From Deltaproteobacteria bacterium (GTDB taxonomy: Bacteria > Myxococcota_A > Polyangia > Polyangiales > Ga0077539): a DNA stretch of 64,000 bases. This document shows, in pieces, positions 48,310-58,753 of this stretch (its first letter is position 1; each line of letters opens with the position of its first letter). The notes below the pieces were generated by a model. That model made no database searches. It was not told the DNA's origin and was given only the letters and a program-made list of their open reading frames with translations. The stretch is from the NCBI GenBank assembly GCA_016704445.1, contig JADJAE010000049.1, positions 1-64,000 of the forward strand. The letters run 5' to 3'. The translations under genes were made by a program, and so were the position numbers.

Positions 48310-49971
48310 ATGAGCCAGACACTCCGACCCATTCAAGACGTTGCCGGTGATCTCGGGCTCTCTGCGGGCGATGTGATCCCGTGGGGGCGCAACCGCGCGA
48401 AGGTCTCCCTCGACGCGCTCACCCGCCGCGAGGCATCGCCCCAGGGCCGCCTGGTGCTGGTCTCCGCGATCAACCCGACGCCCGCGGGCGAGGGGAAGAC
48501 CACCACCTCGGTGGCCCTCGCGATGGGGCTCAACCGCCGCGGGCGGCGCGCGGTGGCGGCGCTGCGCGAGCCCTCGCTTGGGCCGGTCTTCGGGATGAAG
48601 GGCGGCGGCACCGGCGGCGGACTCGCGACGCTCGAACCCTCGGCGGACATCAACCTCCACTTCACGGGCGACATCCACGCCATCACCTCGGCGCACAACC
48701 TCCTCGCGGCCATCGCGGACAACGCGCTGCACTTCCGCGACCCGATCGACCTCGACCCGCGCTCGGTGCGCTGGCGCCGCTCGCTCGACATGAACGACCG
48801 CGCGCTGCGCCACGTCGTGGTGGGCATGGGCAAGGGCAACGGCCCGATGCGCGAGACGGCCTTCGACATCACCGCGGCCAGCGAGGTGATGGCCATCCTC
48901 TGCCTCGCCACCTCCGTGAAGGACCTCGAGGCCCGGCTCGGTCGCATCATCGTGGGCACCACGCCCGCGGGCAAACCCGTGCGCGCGAGCGACCTCGGCG
49001 CCTCCGCGGCCATGACCGCGCTGCTGCTCGACGCCCTCATGCCCAACCTGGTGCAGACCCGCGAGGGGACGCCCGCCATCGTGCACGGCGGGCCCTTCGC
49101 CAACATCGCCCACGGGTGCAACTCCATCCTCGCGACGCGCCTCGCCCTCGCCTACGGGCAGGACGTCATCACCGAGGCGGGCTTCGGCTTCGACCTGGGG
49201 GCGGAGAAGTTCCTCGACATCAAGTGCCGGGCGGGAGGCATCTGGCCGCACGGCGTGGTGCTGGTGGCGACGCACCGCGCGCTCAAGATGCACGGCGGGG
49301 TGCCCGTGGCGAGGGCGGCGGAGGCCAACACCGCCGCGCTCACCCGCGGGCTCGAGCACCTCGAGAAGCACCTGGAGACGCTGCGCTTCTACGGCCTGCC
49401 CGCGGTGGTGGCGGTCAACGGCTTCCCCAACGACACCGACGACGAGCAGGCGGTGCTCAAGGACTTCGCGGCGCGCAACGGGGTCGCCGTGGCGAGGCAC
49501 GAGGGCTTCTCCAAGGGCGGCGAAGGGGCGCTCGAGCTCGCCGACGCGGTCACCTCGATGCTCGACCGCTCGGACGCCGAGCGGCCGGTGGCGAAGTACA
49601 CCTACGAGCTGAGCGATCCGCCGGTGGAGAAGATCCGCAAGATCGCGCGCACGGTCTACGGCGCCGACGACGTGACCTTCACCGCGTCGGCCCTGAAGGA
49701 CCTCGACGCCGCCGTCGCGCTGGGCGGCGCCGAGCTGCCGGTGTGCATGGCCAAGACGCACCTCTCGCTCACCGACGACCCGACCCGGCCGGGGCGCCCG
49801 TGGGGCTTTACCATCAACGTAAAAGAGGCGCGGCTCAGCGCGGGCGCAGGCTTCGTGGTGGCGCTCACCGGAGAGATCATGACGATGCCAGGGCTGCCGA
49901 AGGTTCCCGCGGCGGCGCGCGTGGTGGTGCACGACGACGGCCGGGTCACCGGGCTGATGCAGGGCGAGTGA
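48310..49971 (+). CDS. fhs: Formate-tetrahydrofolate ligase
   Basis: Activates formate as 10-formyl-THF using ATP, feeding C1 units. 553 residues, normal. ATP-binding loop NPTPAGEGKTTTSVALAMGL, GPVFGMKGGGTGGGLATLEP, FTGDIHAITSAHNLLAAIAD, HGGPFANIAHGCNS, and EAGFGFDLGAEKFLDIKC. The start at 48310 (MSQTLRPIQDVAGDLGL) matches the family. A folate gene (5-formyl-THF cyclo-ligase) sits 2.7 kb away. Confidence 0.95.
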   Translation: MSQTLRPIQDVAGDLGLSAGDVIPWGRNRAKVSLDALTRREASPQGRLVLVSAINPTPAGEGKTTTSVALAMGLNRRGRRAVAALREPSLGPVFGMKGGGTGGGLATLEPSADINLHFTGDIHAITSAHNLLAAIADNALHFRDPIDLDPRSVRWRRSLDMNDRALRHVVVGMGKGNGPMRETAFDITAASEVMAILCLATSVKDLEARLGRIIVGTTPAGKPVRASDLGASAAMTALLLDALMPNLVQTREGTPAIVHGGPFANIAHGCNSILATRLALAYGQDVITEAGFGFDLGAEKFLDIKCRAGGIWPHGVVLVATHRALKMHGGVPVARAAEANTAALTRGLEHLEKHLETLRFYGLPAVVAVNGFPNDTDDEQAVLKDFAARNGVAVARHEGFSKGGEGALELADAVTSMLDRSDAERPVAKYTYELSDPPVEKIRKIARTVYGADDVTFTASALKDLDAAVALGGAELPVCMAKTHLSLTDDPTRPGRPWGFTINVKEARLSAGAGFVVALTGEIMTMPGLPKVPAAARVVVHDDGRVTGLMQGE

Positions 49972-49983
49972 GCGAGGGCGGGC

Positions 49984-50892
49984 TCAGCCGCCGCCGCGAT
50001 GCTCGATGAGCGCGGGTGCGGCGGGCTCGAAGCGGCGCTCGGCGTCGCTCCAGCGCATCACCTGACGGGAGAACTTCACCGAGCCGCTGGAGACGTCGAC
50101 GCTCGACGAGGCGACCTCCAGCCGCGGGGTCGCGCCGGTCTCCAGCACGCGAATCGACCCGGGCAGCGTGGCGTTGGCGGGCGGCGTCGCCATCGCGGGG
50201 GCCCGCGCTACGCGCCCGGACTCCGAGTAGACGAGCGAGCGCCAGCCCTCGGGGTCGCGGTGCAGGAGCTGGTCCGCGGCGGTGAAGAAGCCCGCGGTGG
50301 GAATCCAGCAGCGCACCTGGATCGACGGCGCGCCCGCGAAGACCTGCACCGCCCTCACCGTAGAGCCCGCGCCGCACGCCCCCTCGATGAGCGCCGCTCC
50401 CCGCACCGCCCCGGCCTCATCGAGTTCCACCAGCACCGCGCTCCCGGCGCCAACCGGGCCGTCCGTCGCGGTCGCGAGGCGCACCCTCCCGGGCGACGGA
50501 GCTCCCGGCCACGCCACGCCCGGCGAGCCCGCTGGGGCCGAGTAGCGCTCGCAGACGAACTCACCCCCCGCGCGCCGCACCAGCCGGATCACCGGCCCCG
50601 CCGCCGTGCTCTCCGCCGCGTACGCGACGTCGTCCGAGACGCGCACCACGGCGCCCCGCACGCTCGCGTCACAGCGTCGTAGCTGCTCCTCGATGGTCGG
50701 CGCCGCGGGCTCCGGCGGGAGCGCCGCCGTCGCGACCGCCGCGTCGGGCTTCGCGCCTGCCCGCGGCACCTCGCGCCCCGGGCTCGGCCGCAGCGCCTCG
50801 CTCACGCCAGCGTCCCTGGCGCTCTGCGGTCGCTCGCGGATACAGCCACCGAGCAGCGCCATCGCGACGACGGAGGGGGTCGCGCACCTCAT
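49984..50892 (-). CDS. Hypothetical lipoprotein
   Basis: 302 residues. Lipoprotein signal SVVAMALLGGC followed by a Pro/Ala-rich spacer and a beta-rich domain with a few Cys (LVRRAGGEFVCERYS, ALIEGACGAGSTVRAVQVFA, IQVRCWIPTAGFF). Its start overlaps the RNase Y stop by 4 bases (ATGA), so it is co-translated with rny. No known family. Confidence 0.65.
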   Translation of the reverse strand: MRCATPSVVAMALLGGCIRERPQSARDAGVSEALRPSPGREVPRAGAKPDAAVATAALPPEPAAPTIEEQLRRCDASVRGAVVRVSDDVAYAAESTAAGPVIRLVRRAGGEFVCERYSAPAGSPGVAWPGAPSPGRVRLATATDGPVGAGSAVLVELDEAGAVRGAALIEGACGAGSTVRAVQVFAGAPSIQVRCWIPTAGFFTAADQLLHRDPEGWRSLVYSESGRVARAPAMATPPANATLPGSIRVLETGATPRLEVASSSVDVSSGSVKFSRQVMRWSDAERRFEPAAPALIEHRGGG

Positions 50893-52643
50893 CGGGCGTA
50901 GTCCACCGCCCGGGTCTCTCGCACCACGGTCACCTTCACCTGGCCGGGGTAGGCCAGCTCGCTCTCGATCTTGCGGGCGATGTCCCGCGAGAGCGCGAGC
51001 GCCCCGGCGTCGTCGATCTCGCTCGGCTCCACCAGCACCCGCACCTCGCGCCCCGCCTGGATCGCGAAGGACCGCTCGACGCCCTTGAAGGCCCCGCAGA
51101 TGCGCTCGAGGTCCTCGAGGCGTCGCACGTAGCCTTCGAGCATCTCTCGCCGTGCTCCCGGCCTCGCGCCGCTGATGGCGTCCGCTGCGGCGGTGAGGTG
51201 CGCCAGCACGCTGCGCGGCGGCTCGTCGTCGTGGTGCGCCGCGATCGCGTTGACGACCATGTCGTCCTCGCCCGCCTTGCGCGCCATCTGTCCGCCGATC
51301 ACCGCGTGGCCGCCCTCCACCTCGTGGGTCACGGCCTTGCCGATGTCGTGCAGCAGCCCCGCCCGCTTGGCCAGCTTGGGGTTGATGCCCATCTCCTGCG
51401 CCAGCAGCCCGCAGAGGTGCGCGACCTCCACCGAGTGCCGGAGAATGTTCTGCGCATACGAGTACCGGTAACGGAGCTGCCCGACGATCTTCACGAGGTC
51501 GGGGTGCAGCCTCCCGATGCCGAGCTCCATCGCGGCCGCCTCGCCGGCCTCCTTGATGGTGCGCTCGACCTCCTCCTTCGACTTGATGAAGAACTCCTCG
51601 ATCTTCGACGGGTGGATGCGCCCGTCCAGGATGAGCCGCTCCAGCGTGAGCCGCGCCATCTCCCGGCGCACCGGGTCGAAGCTGCTCACCACGATGGTCT
51701 CCGGCGTGTCGTCGATCACCAGGTCGCAGCCGGTGACCTCCTGGAAGGTGCGGATGTTCCTGCCCTCGCGGCCGATGATGCGGCCCTTGAGCTCGTCGCT
51801 CGGCAGGTGCACCGAGGTCACCGCGCGCTCGCCCGCGTACTCCCCGGCGTAGCGCTGCACCGCGATGCCGATCACCCGCTTGGCCCGCTTCTCCGCCTCC
51901 TCCCGCGCGAGGTCCTCGATCTGCTTGGCCTCGCGCGCCCCCGAGCGCCGCGCGTCGTCCATGATCTCGTCGATCACCCGGCTGCGGGCCTCCTCGCCGG
52001 TGAGCGCCGCCACGCGCTCCAGGGCCTCCTTCTCCGAGGACTTCACCGCCTCCAGCGCCGCCGCCCGCTCGGTCACCAGCTTCTCCGCCACCGACTCGCG
52101 CTGGGCCACCGTCCGCTCGCGCTCGGTCACCGCGCGGTCACGGCTCGACAGCTCCGACTCACGCAGCGCGAGCCGCTGGTCCTTCTGCGTGACCGCGCTC
52201 TCCAGCAGCGCGAGCCGCTCGTCCCTGGTCTTCAGGTCGCGCGTCATCGACTCGGCCTGCGCCCTCGCGTCGGCGACCACCTGCTGCGCCCGCTGCTGCG
52301 CCTGCCGCTCGACCTCCTCACGGACGATGTCCCGGGCCCGCGCGGTGGCCTCCTCCAGCGTCACCGCGGCGGCCCGGCGGTGCACCTCCGCCTGCTCGTG
52401 CGCGGCGCGGGTCTCCCCCCGGGAGGCCTCGATCACCTCCTGGAGCAGCGTCACCTGGGTCTCCAGGGTCTGCACCCGGGCGCGGGCCTCCGCGAGCGAT
52501 CGCTCGTGCGACGAGCCATCGGCGCGGGCGGCCTCGAGGCTCGGCGCGCAGGGCGCCAGGTCGGCGTCGGCGCTCTTCGATCGAACCGCCCAGGAGGCAG
52601 CCGCTCCGGCGGCCGCTCCGGCGAGGAAGGAAATCGGGGTCAT
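50889..52643 (-). CDS. rny: Ribonuclease Y
   Basis: Endoribonuclease that starts mRNA decay from the inner membrane. 584 residues from 52643. One membrane helix at the N-terminus (FLAGAAAGAAASWAV), then a 200-residue coiled coil rich in E/A/R, a KH domain (GRIIGREGRNIRTFQEVTGC), and the HD domain NILRHSVEVAHLCGLLAQEM with the metal site LLHDIGKAV, followed by AIAAHHDDEPPRSVLAHL. A GGAG 8 bases upstream supports the 52643 start over an earlier ATG at 52691 inside the preceding gene. Second gene of a cyclo-ligase/rny/lipoprotein operon. Confidence 0.93.
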   Translation of the reverse strand: MTPISFLAGAAAGAAASWAVRSKSADADLAPCAPSLEAARADGSSHERSLAEARARVQTLETQVTLLQEVIEASRGETRAAHEQAEVHRRAAAVTLEEATARARDIVREEVERQAQQRAQQVVADARAQAESMTRDLKTRDERLALLESAVTQKDQRLALRESELSSRDRAVTERERTVAQRESVAEKLVTERAAALEAVKSSEKEALERVAALTGEEARSRVIDEIMDDARRSGAREAKQIEDLAREEAEKRAKRVIGIAVQRYAGEYAGERAVTSVHLPSDELKGRIIGREGRNIRTFQEVTGCDLVIDDTPETIVVSSFDPVRREMARLTLERLILDGRIHPSKIEEFFIKSKEEVERTIKEAGEAAAMELGIGRLHPDLVKIVGQLRYRYSYAQNILRHSVEVAHLCGLLAQEMGINPKLAKRAGLLHDIGKAVTHEVEGGHAVIGGQMARKAGEDDMVVNAIAAHHDDEPPRSVLAHLTAAADAISGARPGARREMLEGYVRRLEDLERICGAFKGVERSFAIQAGREVRVLVEPSEIDDAGALALSRDIARKIESELAYPGQVKVTVVRETRAVDYAR

Positions 52644-52656
52644 CGTGGGGGCTCCA

Positions 52657-53283
52657 TCAGGGCGCGTCATCGACGCGGTAGGTGTCTTCATCGGTCACGA
52701 TGAAGTGCACTCGCTGGTCGTGCGCCTCATTCGGGACCTCCGCGATCATCTGGAAGGCGAACACCGTCGCTACCCGCGCCGCCTGGGTCATGAGCGCGAG
52801 GGTGTTGTCATAGAGGGCCCGGCCGAAGCCCAGCCGGTGGCCTCGCGGGTCCATCGCGAGCGCCGGGACGATCACCACGTCGAGGGTCGCGAGGTCGACC
52901 TCCGGGGCCGCGTCGGTGGGCTCGTCGATGCCGAAGGCCGACAGCGCCGTGGGGAAGCGCTGCCCAGCCCGCACCAGCCAGCGGAAGGAGAGCACCCGGC
53001 CTTCGCCCACCACCGGCAGCGCGACGTCGAGGCCCCGGGCGACGGCGTCGTCCAGCAGGGCCCGGGTGTCGAACTCGTCAGGCATCGAGGCGTAGAGGGC
53101 GACGGAGCGGGCGGCCTGCCAGCAGGGGAGGGCGACCACCCGGGCGGCGACCGCGGCCGAGCGGCGGGCGCGGGCGTCGGGCGGAAGCGACCCGCGGAGC
53201 TGGCGCATCCGTTTTCGCAGGAGGGTCTTGGCGCGGGGTCGGAGAAGGCTCAGGTCGTCGTCGGAGTAGGGTAGTTCGGCCAT
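52657..53283 (-). CDS. 5-formyltetrahydrofolate cyclo-ligase
   Basis: Converts 5-formyl-THF to 5,10-methenyl-THF. 208 residues. RPRAKTLLRKRMRQLRGSL at the start, SVALYASMPDEFDTRALLDDA, DVVIVPALAMDPRGHRLGFG with the conserved GxGxG-like LGFGRALYD, and a typical family length. The start at 53283 is chosen; rny follows 13 bases downstream. Confidence 0.88.
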   Translation of the reverse strand: MAELPYSDDDLSLLRPRAKTLLRKRMRQLRGSLPPDARARRSAAVAARVVALPCWQAARSVALYASMPDEFDTRALLDDAVARGLDVALPVVGEGRVLSFRWLVRAGQRFPTALSAFGIDEPTDAAPEVDLATLDVVIVPALAMDPRGHRLGFGRALYDNTLALMTQAARVATVFAFQMIAEVPNEAHDQRVHFIVTDEDTYRVDDAP

Positions 53284-53428
53284 GGTGGGGGAGCCGAGAG
53301 GCATACCACGGTCGCCGTCCGTCTTGCCCGGAGGGGGAAAGGTGCACTACACGGTGCGGCGAACAACCGCGCGGCCCTACCGATCCCATCGGCGGCGGTG
53401 CATCAGACGAAGAACCTGAGGAGCGACC

Positions 53429-54834
<1,406 letters not shown>

Positions 54835-54835
<1 letters not shown>

Positions 54836-55243
54836 TGGAGCGTGGCCGCGCGATCGCCCTCGTGCTCCCCCTCGCGCTCGCCGTCGCGTGCGGCCGCTCG
54901 GGCCTGCGCGAGTGGCGCCCGGAGGACCACGACAGCGGCGTCACCAGCGCCTCGCCCATCACCGCCGCGCCGACCAACGACGACCCGCACGCCAGCGCGC
55001 GCGCCCTCTTCGTCGCTCAGTGCGCCTCGTGCCACGGCACCGGCGGGCGCGGCGACGGCCCGATGGCGGCGATGTTCCGCCCGGCCGACCTCTCCGCGAG
55101 CGGCGCTGCAGTCCGCCCGCACGGACGCCGAGCTCACGGCGTCGATCACCGCCGGCCGCGGCCGCATGCCCGCCTTCGGTCAGAACCTCCGCCCCGAGGC
55201 GGTCAGCGCGCTGGTGCGGCTCATCCGCTCCTGGCGCCGCTGA
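54835..55243 (+). CDS. Cytochrome c lipoprotein (one frameshift)
   Basis: About 135 residues. Lipoprotein signal ALVLPLALAVAC, then a small c-type cytochrome: haem-binding CASCHGTGGRGDGPMA and, after a one-base frame change at about 55100-55112, the distal Met in RGRMPAFGQNLRPEAV. Probably an electron carrier of the periplasm or outer membrane. ATG at 54835 overlaps the thiC stop (TGATG). Confidence 0.8.
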
Positions 55244-55253
55244 GCCCCCGCGC

Positions 55254-55559
55254 TCACTCCACGATGGGAACGCCCTTGGCGGCGCTCTCGTTGACCATCT
55301 CCTTCAGGTCTTTGCCGACCTTGAAGAACGGCAGCTTCTTGGCCGAGACCTTCACCGGCCGCCGGGTGCGCGGGTTGCGCCCAAGGTACGGCTCGTACTC
55401 GCGGATCGAGAAGCTCCCGAAGCCCCGGATCTCGATGCCCTCCTCCTGCGCCAGCGCGTTGGCCATCGACTCGAAGATGGTGTTCACCACGAGCTCGGCG
55501 CGGGTCTTGGAGATGCCCTGACGCGCCGCGATCACCTCGATGAGCTCTGACTTGGTCAT
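55254..55559 (-). CDS. ihfB: Integration host factor beta-like / HU family DNA-bending protein
   Basis: 101 residues. MTKSELIEVIAARQGISKTR and IEIRGFGSFSIREYEPYLGR, NPRTRRPVKVSAKKLPFFK match the IHF/HU fold, with the Pro-tipped arm region around RNPRTRRPVKV. The first residues are more IHF-beta-like than HU-like, so I favour IHF; alpha or beta cannot be fixed without alignment. Compacts DNA and shapes promoters. Confidence 0.85.
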   Translation of the reverse strand: MTKSELIEVIAARQGISKTRAELVVNTIFESMANALAQEEGIEIRGFGSFSIREYEPYLGRNPRTRRPVKVSAKKLPFFKVGKDLKEMVNESAAKGVPIVE

Positions 55560-55640
55560 CGCACCCTCCGTCCCGCCAACACCGCTGGAGTTCCCGCCAG
55601 TTCGCTCCGCGAGCGACCGCGCGATACTACTGTCCGACCC

Positions 55641-56774
55641 ATGGCTGTCAAACGCGCTCGTCGCCTCCTGCTCCTCGGCCTCGCGCTCGTCGCCTGCCGC
55701 CCCCGCGAGCGCCCCGTCGACGCCGGCGTCCGCGCCGTCTCCCGCGCTCCCGCGGTGACGCCGTACACCCGCGCGGCCTTCCCCGCCGTCGACGTGCACA
55801 CCCACTTCGACCCCGGGGCCACGGCGCGCGTGCTGCGGCTCATGGACGCGCAGAACATCCGCTACGCGGTCAACCTCTCCGCGGGCTGGGTGGGCCACGG
55901 CCTCGAGGAGGCGCTCACGCAGCAGCGCGAGTCCGGCGGGCGCATCGTCCCCTTCTGCATGATCGACTGGCGAGGCGCCGGCGCCGAGGGCTGGGTCGCG
56001 AACTCCATCGCCACGCTGGAGCAGTGCGCGGCCGCGGGCGTGCGTGGGTGGAAGATCCCCAAGGTGCTCGGCCTCGGCGCGGGCGACGGCCGCGGGCACC
56101 GGCTGCGCGTCGACGACCCGATGCTCGACCCGATCTTCGAGCGGGCCTCGTCGCTCCACCTGGTGGTGCTCATCCACTCCGGGGACCCGCGGGCGTTCTT
56201 CGAGCCCAACACCCCCGCCAACGAGCGATGGGACGAGCTACGCGCTCACCCCGCCTGGAGCTTCGCCGACCCGATCTATCCGCGGTGGACGGAGATCCTC
56301 GACGAGTTCGAGCGGCGCGTGCTGCGCCATCCCGGGCTGCGCTTCATCGGCGCCCACTTCGGCAACGCCGCGGAGGAGCCCGACCGGGTGGAGTCGCTGC
56401 TGGCTCGCGCGCCCAACTACTTCATCGACACCTCCGCGCGCATCCCGGAGTTCGGCCGTCACGACCCCGCGCGCATGCGGGCCTTCTTCATCCGCTGGCA
56501 GGACCGGGTGCTCTTCGGCACCGACCTCGGCGTGGGCACCGAGGCCGACGACCTGATGCTGGGCTCCACCGGCGAGCACCCGCCGACCCCCGAGGAGATC
56601 ACCCGCTTCTGGCGCTCGACCTGGCGCTACTTCGAGTCCAACGACCGCAACTTCGAGCACCCGACGCCCATCCAGGGGCGCTGGACCATCTCCGGCGTCG
56701 GGCTCCCGGAGGGGGTGCTGCGCAAGGTGTACGGGGCCAACGCCGCCCGACTGCTCGGGCTGCCGTGGCCGTAG
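55641..56774 (+). CDS. Amidohydrolase-family lipoprotein
   Basis: 377 residues. Lipoprotein signal LLLLGLALVAC, so it is exported, which is unusual for this family. TIM-barrel amidohydrolase (PF04909-like): metal-binding VDVHTHFD, a strand GWKIPKVLGLG, HLVVLIHSGDP, RFIGAHFGNAAE, and FGTDLGVGTEADD with a metal-ligand Asp. Substrate unknown. Divergent from the IHF gene and convergent with eno. Confidence 0.82.
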   Translation: MAVKRARRLLLLGLALVACRPRERPVDAGVRAVSRAPAVTPYTRAAFPAVDVHTHFDPGATARVLRLMDAQNIRYAVNLSAGWVGHGLEEALTQQRESGGRIVPFCMIDWRGAGAEGWVANSIATLEQCAAAGVRGWKIPKVLGLGAGDGRGHRLRVDDPMLDPIFERASSLHLVVLIHSGDPRAFFEPNTPANERWDELRAHPAWSFADPIYPRWTEILDEFERRVLRHPGLRFIGAHFGNAAEEPDRVESLLARAPNYFIDTSARIPEFGRHDPARMRAFFIRWQDRVLFGTDLGVGTEADDLMLGSTGEHPPTPEEITRFWRSTWRYFESNDRNFEHPTPIQGRWTISGVGLPEGVLRKVYGANAARLLGLPWP

Positions 56775-56790
56775 CGGCTGTGAGGGAGAT

Positions 56791-58072
56791 TCAGCGGGCG
56801 CGGAAGGCGGAGCGGCCGAGGTAGACGCGCGCCGTCGGCGAGCTGCGCCTCGATGCGCAGGAGCTGGTTGTACTTGGCGGTGCGCTCGCCGCGGGAGAGG
56901 CTGCCGGTCTTGATGAGCCCGGCGTTGGTGGCGACCGCGAGGTCGGCGATGAAGGTGTCCTCGGTCTCGCCCGAGCGGTGCGACACCACGCTGGTGTAGC
57001 CCGCGCGCGCCGCCATGCGCATCGTGGCCAGGGTCTCGGTCACGGTGCCGATCTGGTTGAGCTTGATGAGGATCGAGTTGGCGATCCCCTCGCTGATGCC
57101 CCGCTTCAGGCGCTCGGGGTTGGTGACGAAGAGGTCGTCGCCCACGAGCTGCGTCGTCGGGCCGAGCGTGGCGGTGAGGTGCTTCCAGCTCTCCCAGTCG
57201 TCCTCGGCGGCGCCGTCCTCGATGGAGATCAACGGGAACCGTTCGGACATCAGACGATACCGTTCGACCAGCGCACGACCGTCGAGGGTCTCGCCGTTCC
57301 AGCGGTATCGGCGGGTCTTCGCGTCGAAGAGCTCGCTCGCTGCCACGTCGAGGGCGAGTGCGACCTCCTCGCCCAGCTTGTACCCCGCGTCGGTCACCGC
57401 GGCGGCCACGCGCTCCATGGCCTCCTCGTTGTTCTTGAGCCGCGGGGCGAAGCCGCCTTCGTCGCCGACGGAGGTCGCGAGGCCCTCCTTCTTCAGGGTG
57501 CCCTTGAGCTTATGGAAGATCTCGGCGCCCGCCCGCAGCGCGTCGGAGTAGCGGTCGAAGCCCACCGGGCAGATCATGAACTCCTGCACGTCGAGCCCGT
57601 TGTCCGCGTGGGCGCCGCCGTTGAGGATGTTCATCATCGGCACCGGGAGGGTGCAGGCGATGGTGCCGCCCAGGTAGCGCCAGAGCGGGATGGACATCGA
57701 CTCGGCGCCCGCGCGCGCGACCGCCATCGACACGCCGAGGATCGCGTTGGCGCCGTACTTCGACTTGTTGGGCGTGCCGTCGGCGTCGAGCATCACCGTG
57801 TCGATGTGCTGCTGGTCGAAGGCGTCGAGGTCCTCGATGGAGCGCCCCAGCAGGTGGACGTTCTCCACCGCCTTCTGCACCCCTTTGCCGCCGAAGCGCT
57901 TGTCGCCGTCGCGCAGCTCGAGCGCCTCGTGCGTGCCGGTGCTCGCGCCGGACGGGACCGCCGCGCGACCGATCGCTCCCCCTTCCAGCTCGACCTCGAC
58001 CTCGACGGTCGGGTTGCCGCGGGAGTCCAGGATCTCTCGCGCGACGACATAACGGATCGCGGAATCGCTCAT
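56791..58072 (-). CDS. eno: Enolase (one frameshift at the C-terminus)
   Basis: Interconverts 2-phosphoglycerate and phosphoenolpyruvate. About 427 residues. VVAREILDSRGNPTVEVEVE, AAVPSGASTGTHEALELRDG, catalytic loop GDEGGFAPRL, LISIEDGAAEDDWESWKHL, DDLFVTNPERL, and IKLNQIGTVTETLATMRMA with SHRSGETEDTFIADLAVA. The last 10 residues (YLGRSAFRAR) are in another frame; one base is off near 56830-56840. The alternative frame runs about 55 codons further into the amidohydrolase gene and ends in nonsense, so the shift is the likely error. eno is normally essential. Confidence 0.92.
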
Positions 58073-58137
58073 CGCTCAGTCTCCAGTGGTTGGTGCGGTC
58101 GGAGGCGCCGGAGCGTCGCGACCGCCGGGAACGTTGC

Positions 58138-58737
58138 TCAGTCGGCCGCGTCTTCGGCCCCGGCGTCGGAAGGGCCACCATCCTCGGTGCCCGCATCCGC
58201 CGGACCCGTGTCGGCGGGACCGCTGTCCTTGGAGCCCGCATCGGCGGGACCCGAGTCAGCTGGTCCGGTGTCCTCGGGACCCGTGTCCGCGGGACCCGTA
58301 TCCGCAGGTCCCGTGTCTTCGGGGCCCGTATCCGCAGGTCCGGTGTCCATCGGTCCTGTGTCCATCGGTCCGGTGTCCGCGGGGCCCGTGTCGGCGGGGC
58401 CCGTGTCGGCGGGACCCGTGTCGGCGGGGCCCGTGTCCATCGGTCCGGCGTCCATCGGTCCGCCGTCGAGCATCCCGGTGTCGGTCGTCCCGGCGTCGAC
58501 CACGTCGGCGCCCCCGGCGTCGACCACGCCGCTGTCCACCTCGCCGGTGTCCGTCGGCCGGTCGGCGGCGCCCACGTCGGTGCCGGCGTCAACGCCCGCG
58601 TCGAGGACCCCGCTGTCGATCACCCCCGCGTCGATGCCACCATCGAGCCGTCCCTCATCGAAGGTCGCGATCAGCTCGCAGCCGAGCACGGTCGCCATTC
58701 CCAGCAGAGCCATCAGCCTCGGCAGTCGTCGTCGCAC
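58138..58737 (-). CDS. Lipoprotein with Asp/Gly/Pro/Ala pentapeptide repeats
   Basis: 199 residues: lipoprotein signal LMALLGMATVLGC, then an acidic linker, then a GPADT/GPEDT/GPMDT pentapeptide array from about residue 95 to 190. At the DNA level the unit is a 15-bp GGxCCCGTGTCGGCG-type repeat (58210-58440). Such acidic, extended lipoproteins are common in Sandaracinaceae-type genomes; they may extend from the outer membrane. Low complexity makes homology uninformative. Confidence 0.75.
   Translation of the reverse strand: MRRRLPRLMALLGMATVLGCELIATFDEGRLDGGIDAGVIDSGVLDAGVDAGTDVGAADRPTDTGEVDSGVVDAGGADVVDAGTTDTGMLDGGPMDAGPMDTGPADTGPADTGPADTGPADTGPMDTGPMDTGPADTGPEDTGPADTGPADTGPEDTGPADSGPADAGSKDSGPADTGPADAGTEDGGPSDAGAEDAAD
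58210..58440 (-). repeat. 15-bp tandem repeat coding GPxDT
   Basis: About fifteen imperfect 15-bp units inside the lipoprotein gene, with runs of identical copies (e.g. around 58380-58440). Units differ mainly at the third amino acid (Ala, Met or Glu). Confidence 0.8.
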
Positions 58738-58753
58738 GTCTTCAGCGCCTCCG

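Noticed and set aside
53284..53428. TPP riboswitch upstream of thiC
   Set aside because: The region lacks the CTGAGA and ACCTGA-type core of the THI element; it has only GAACCTGAGGAGCG next to the start, which works as a ribosome-binding site.
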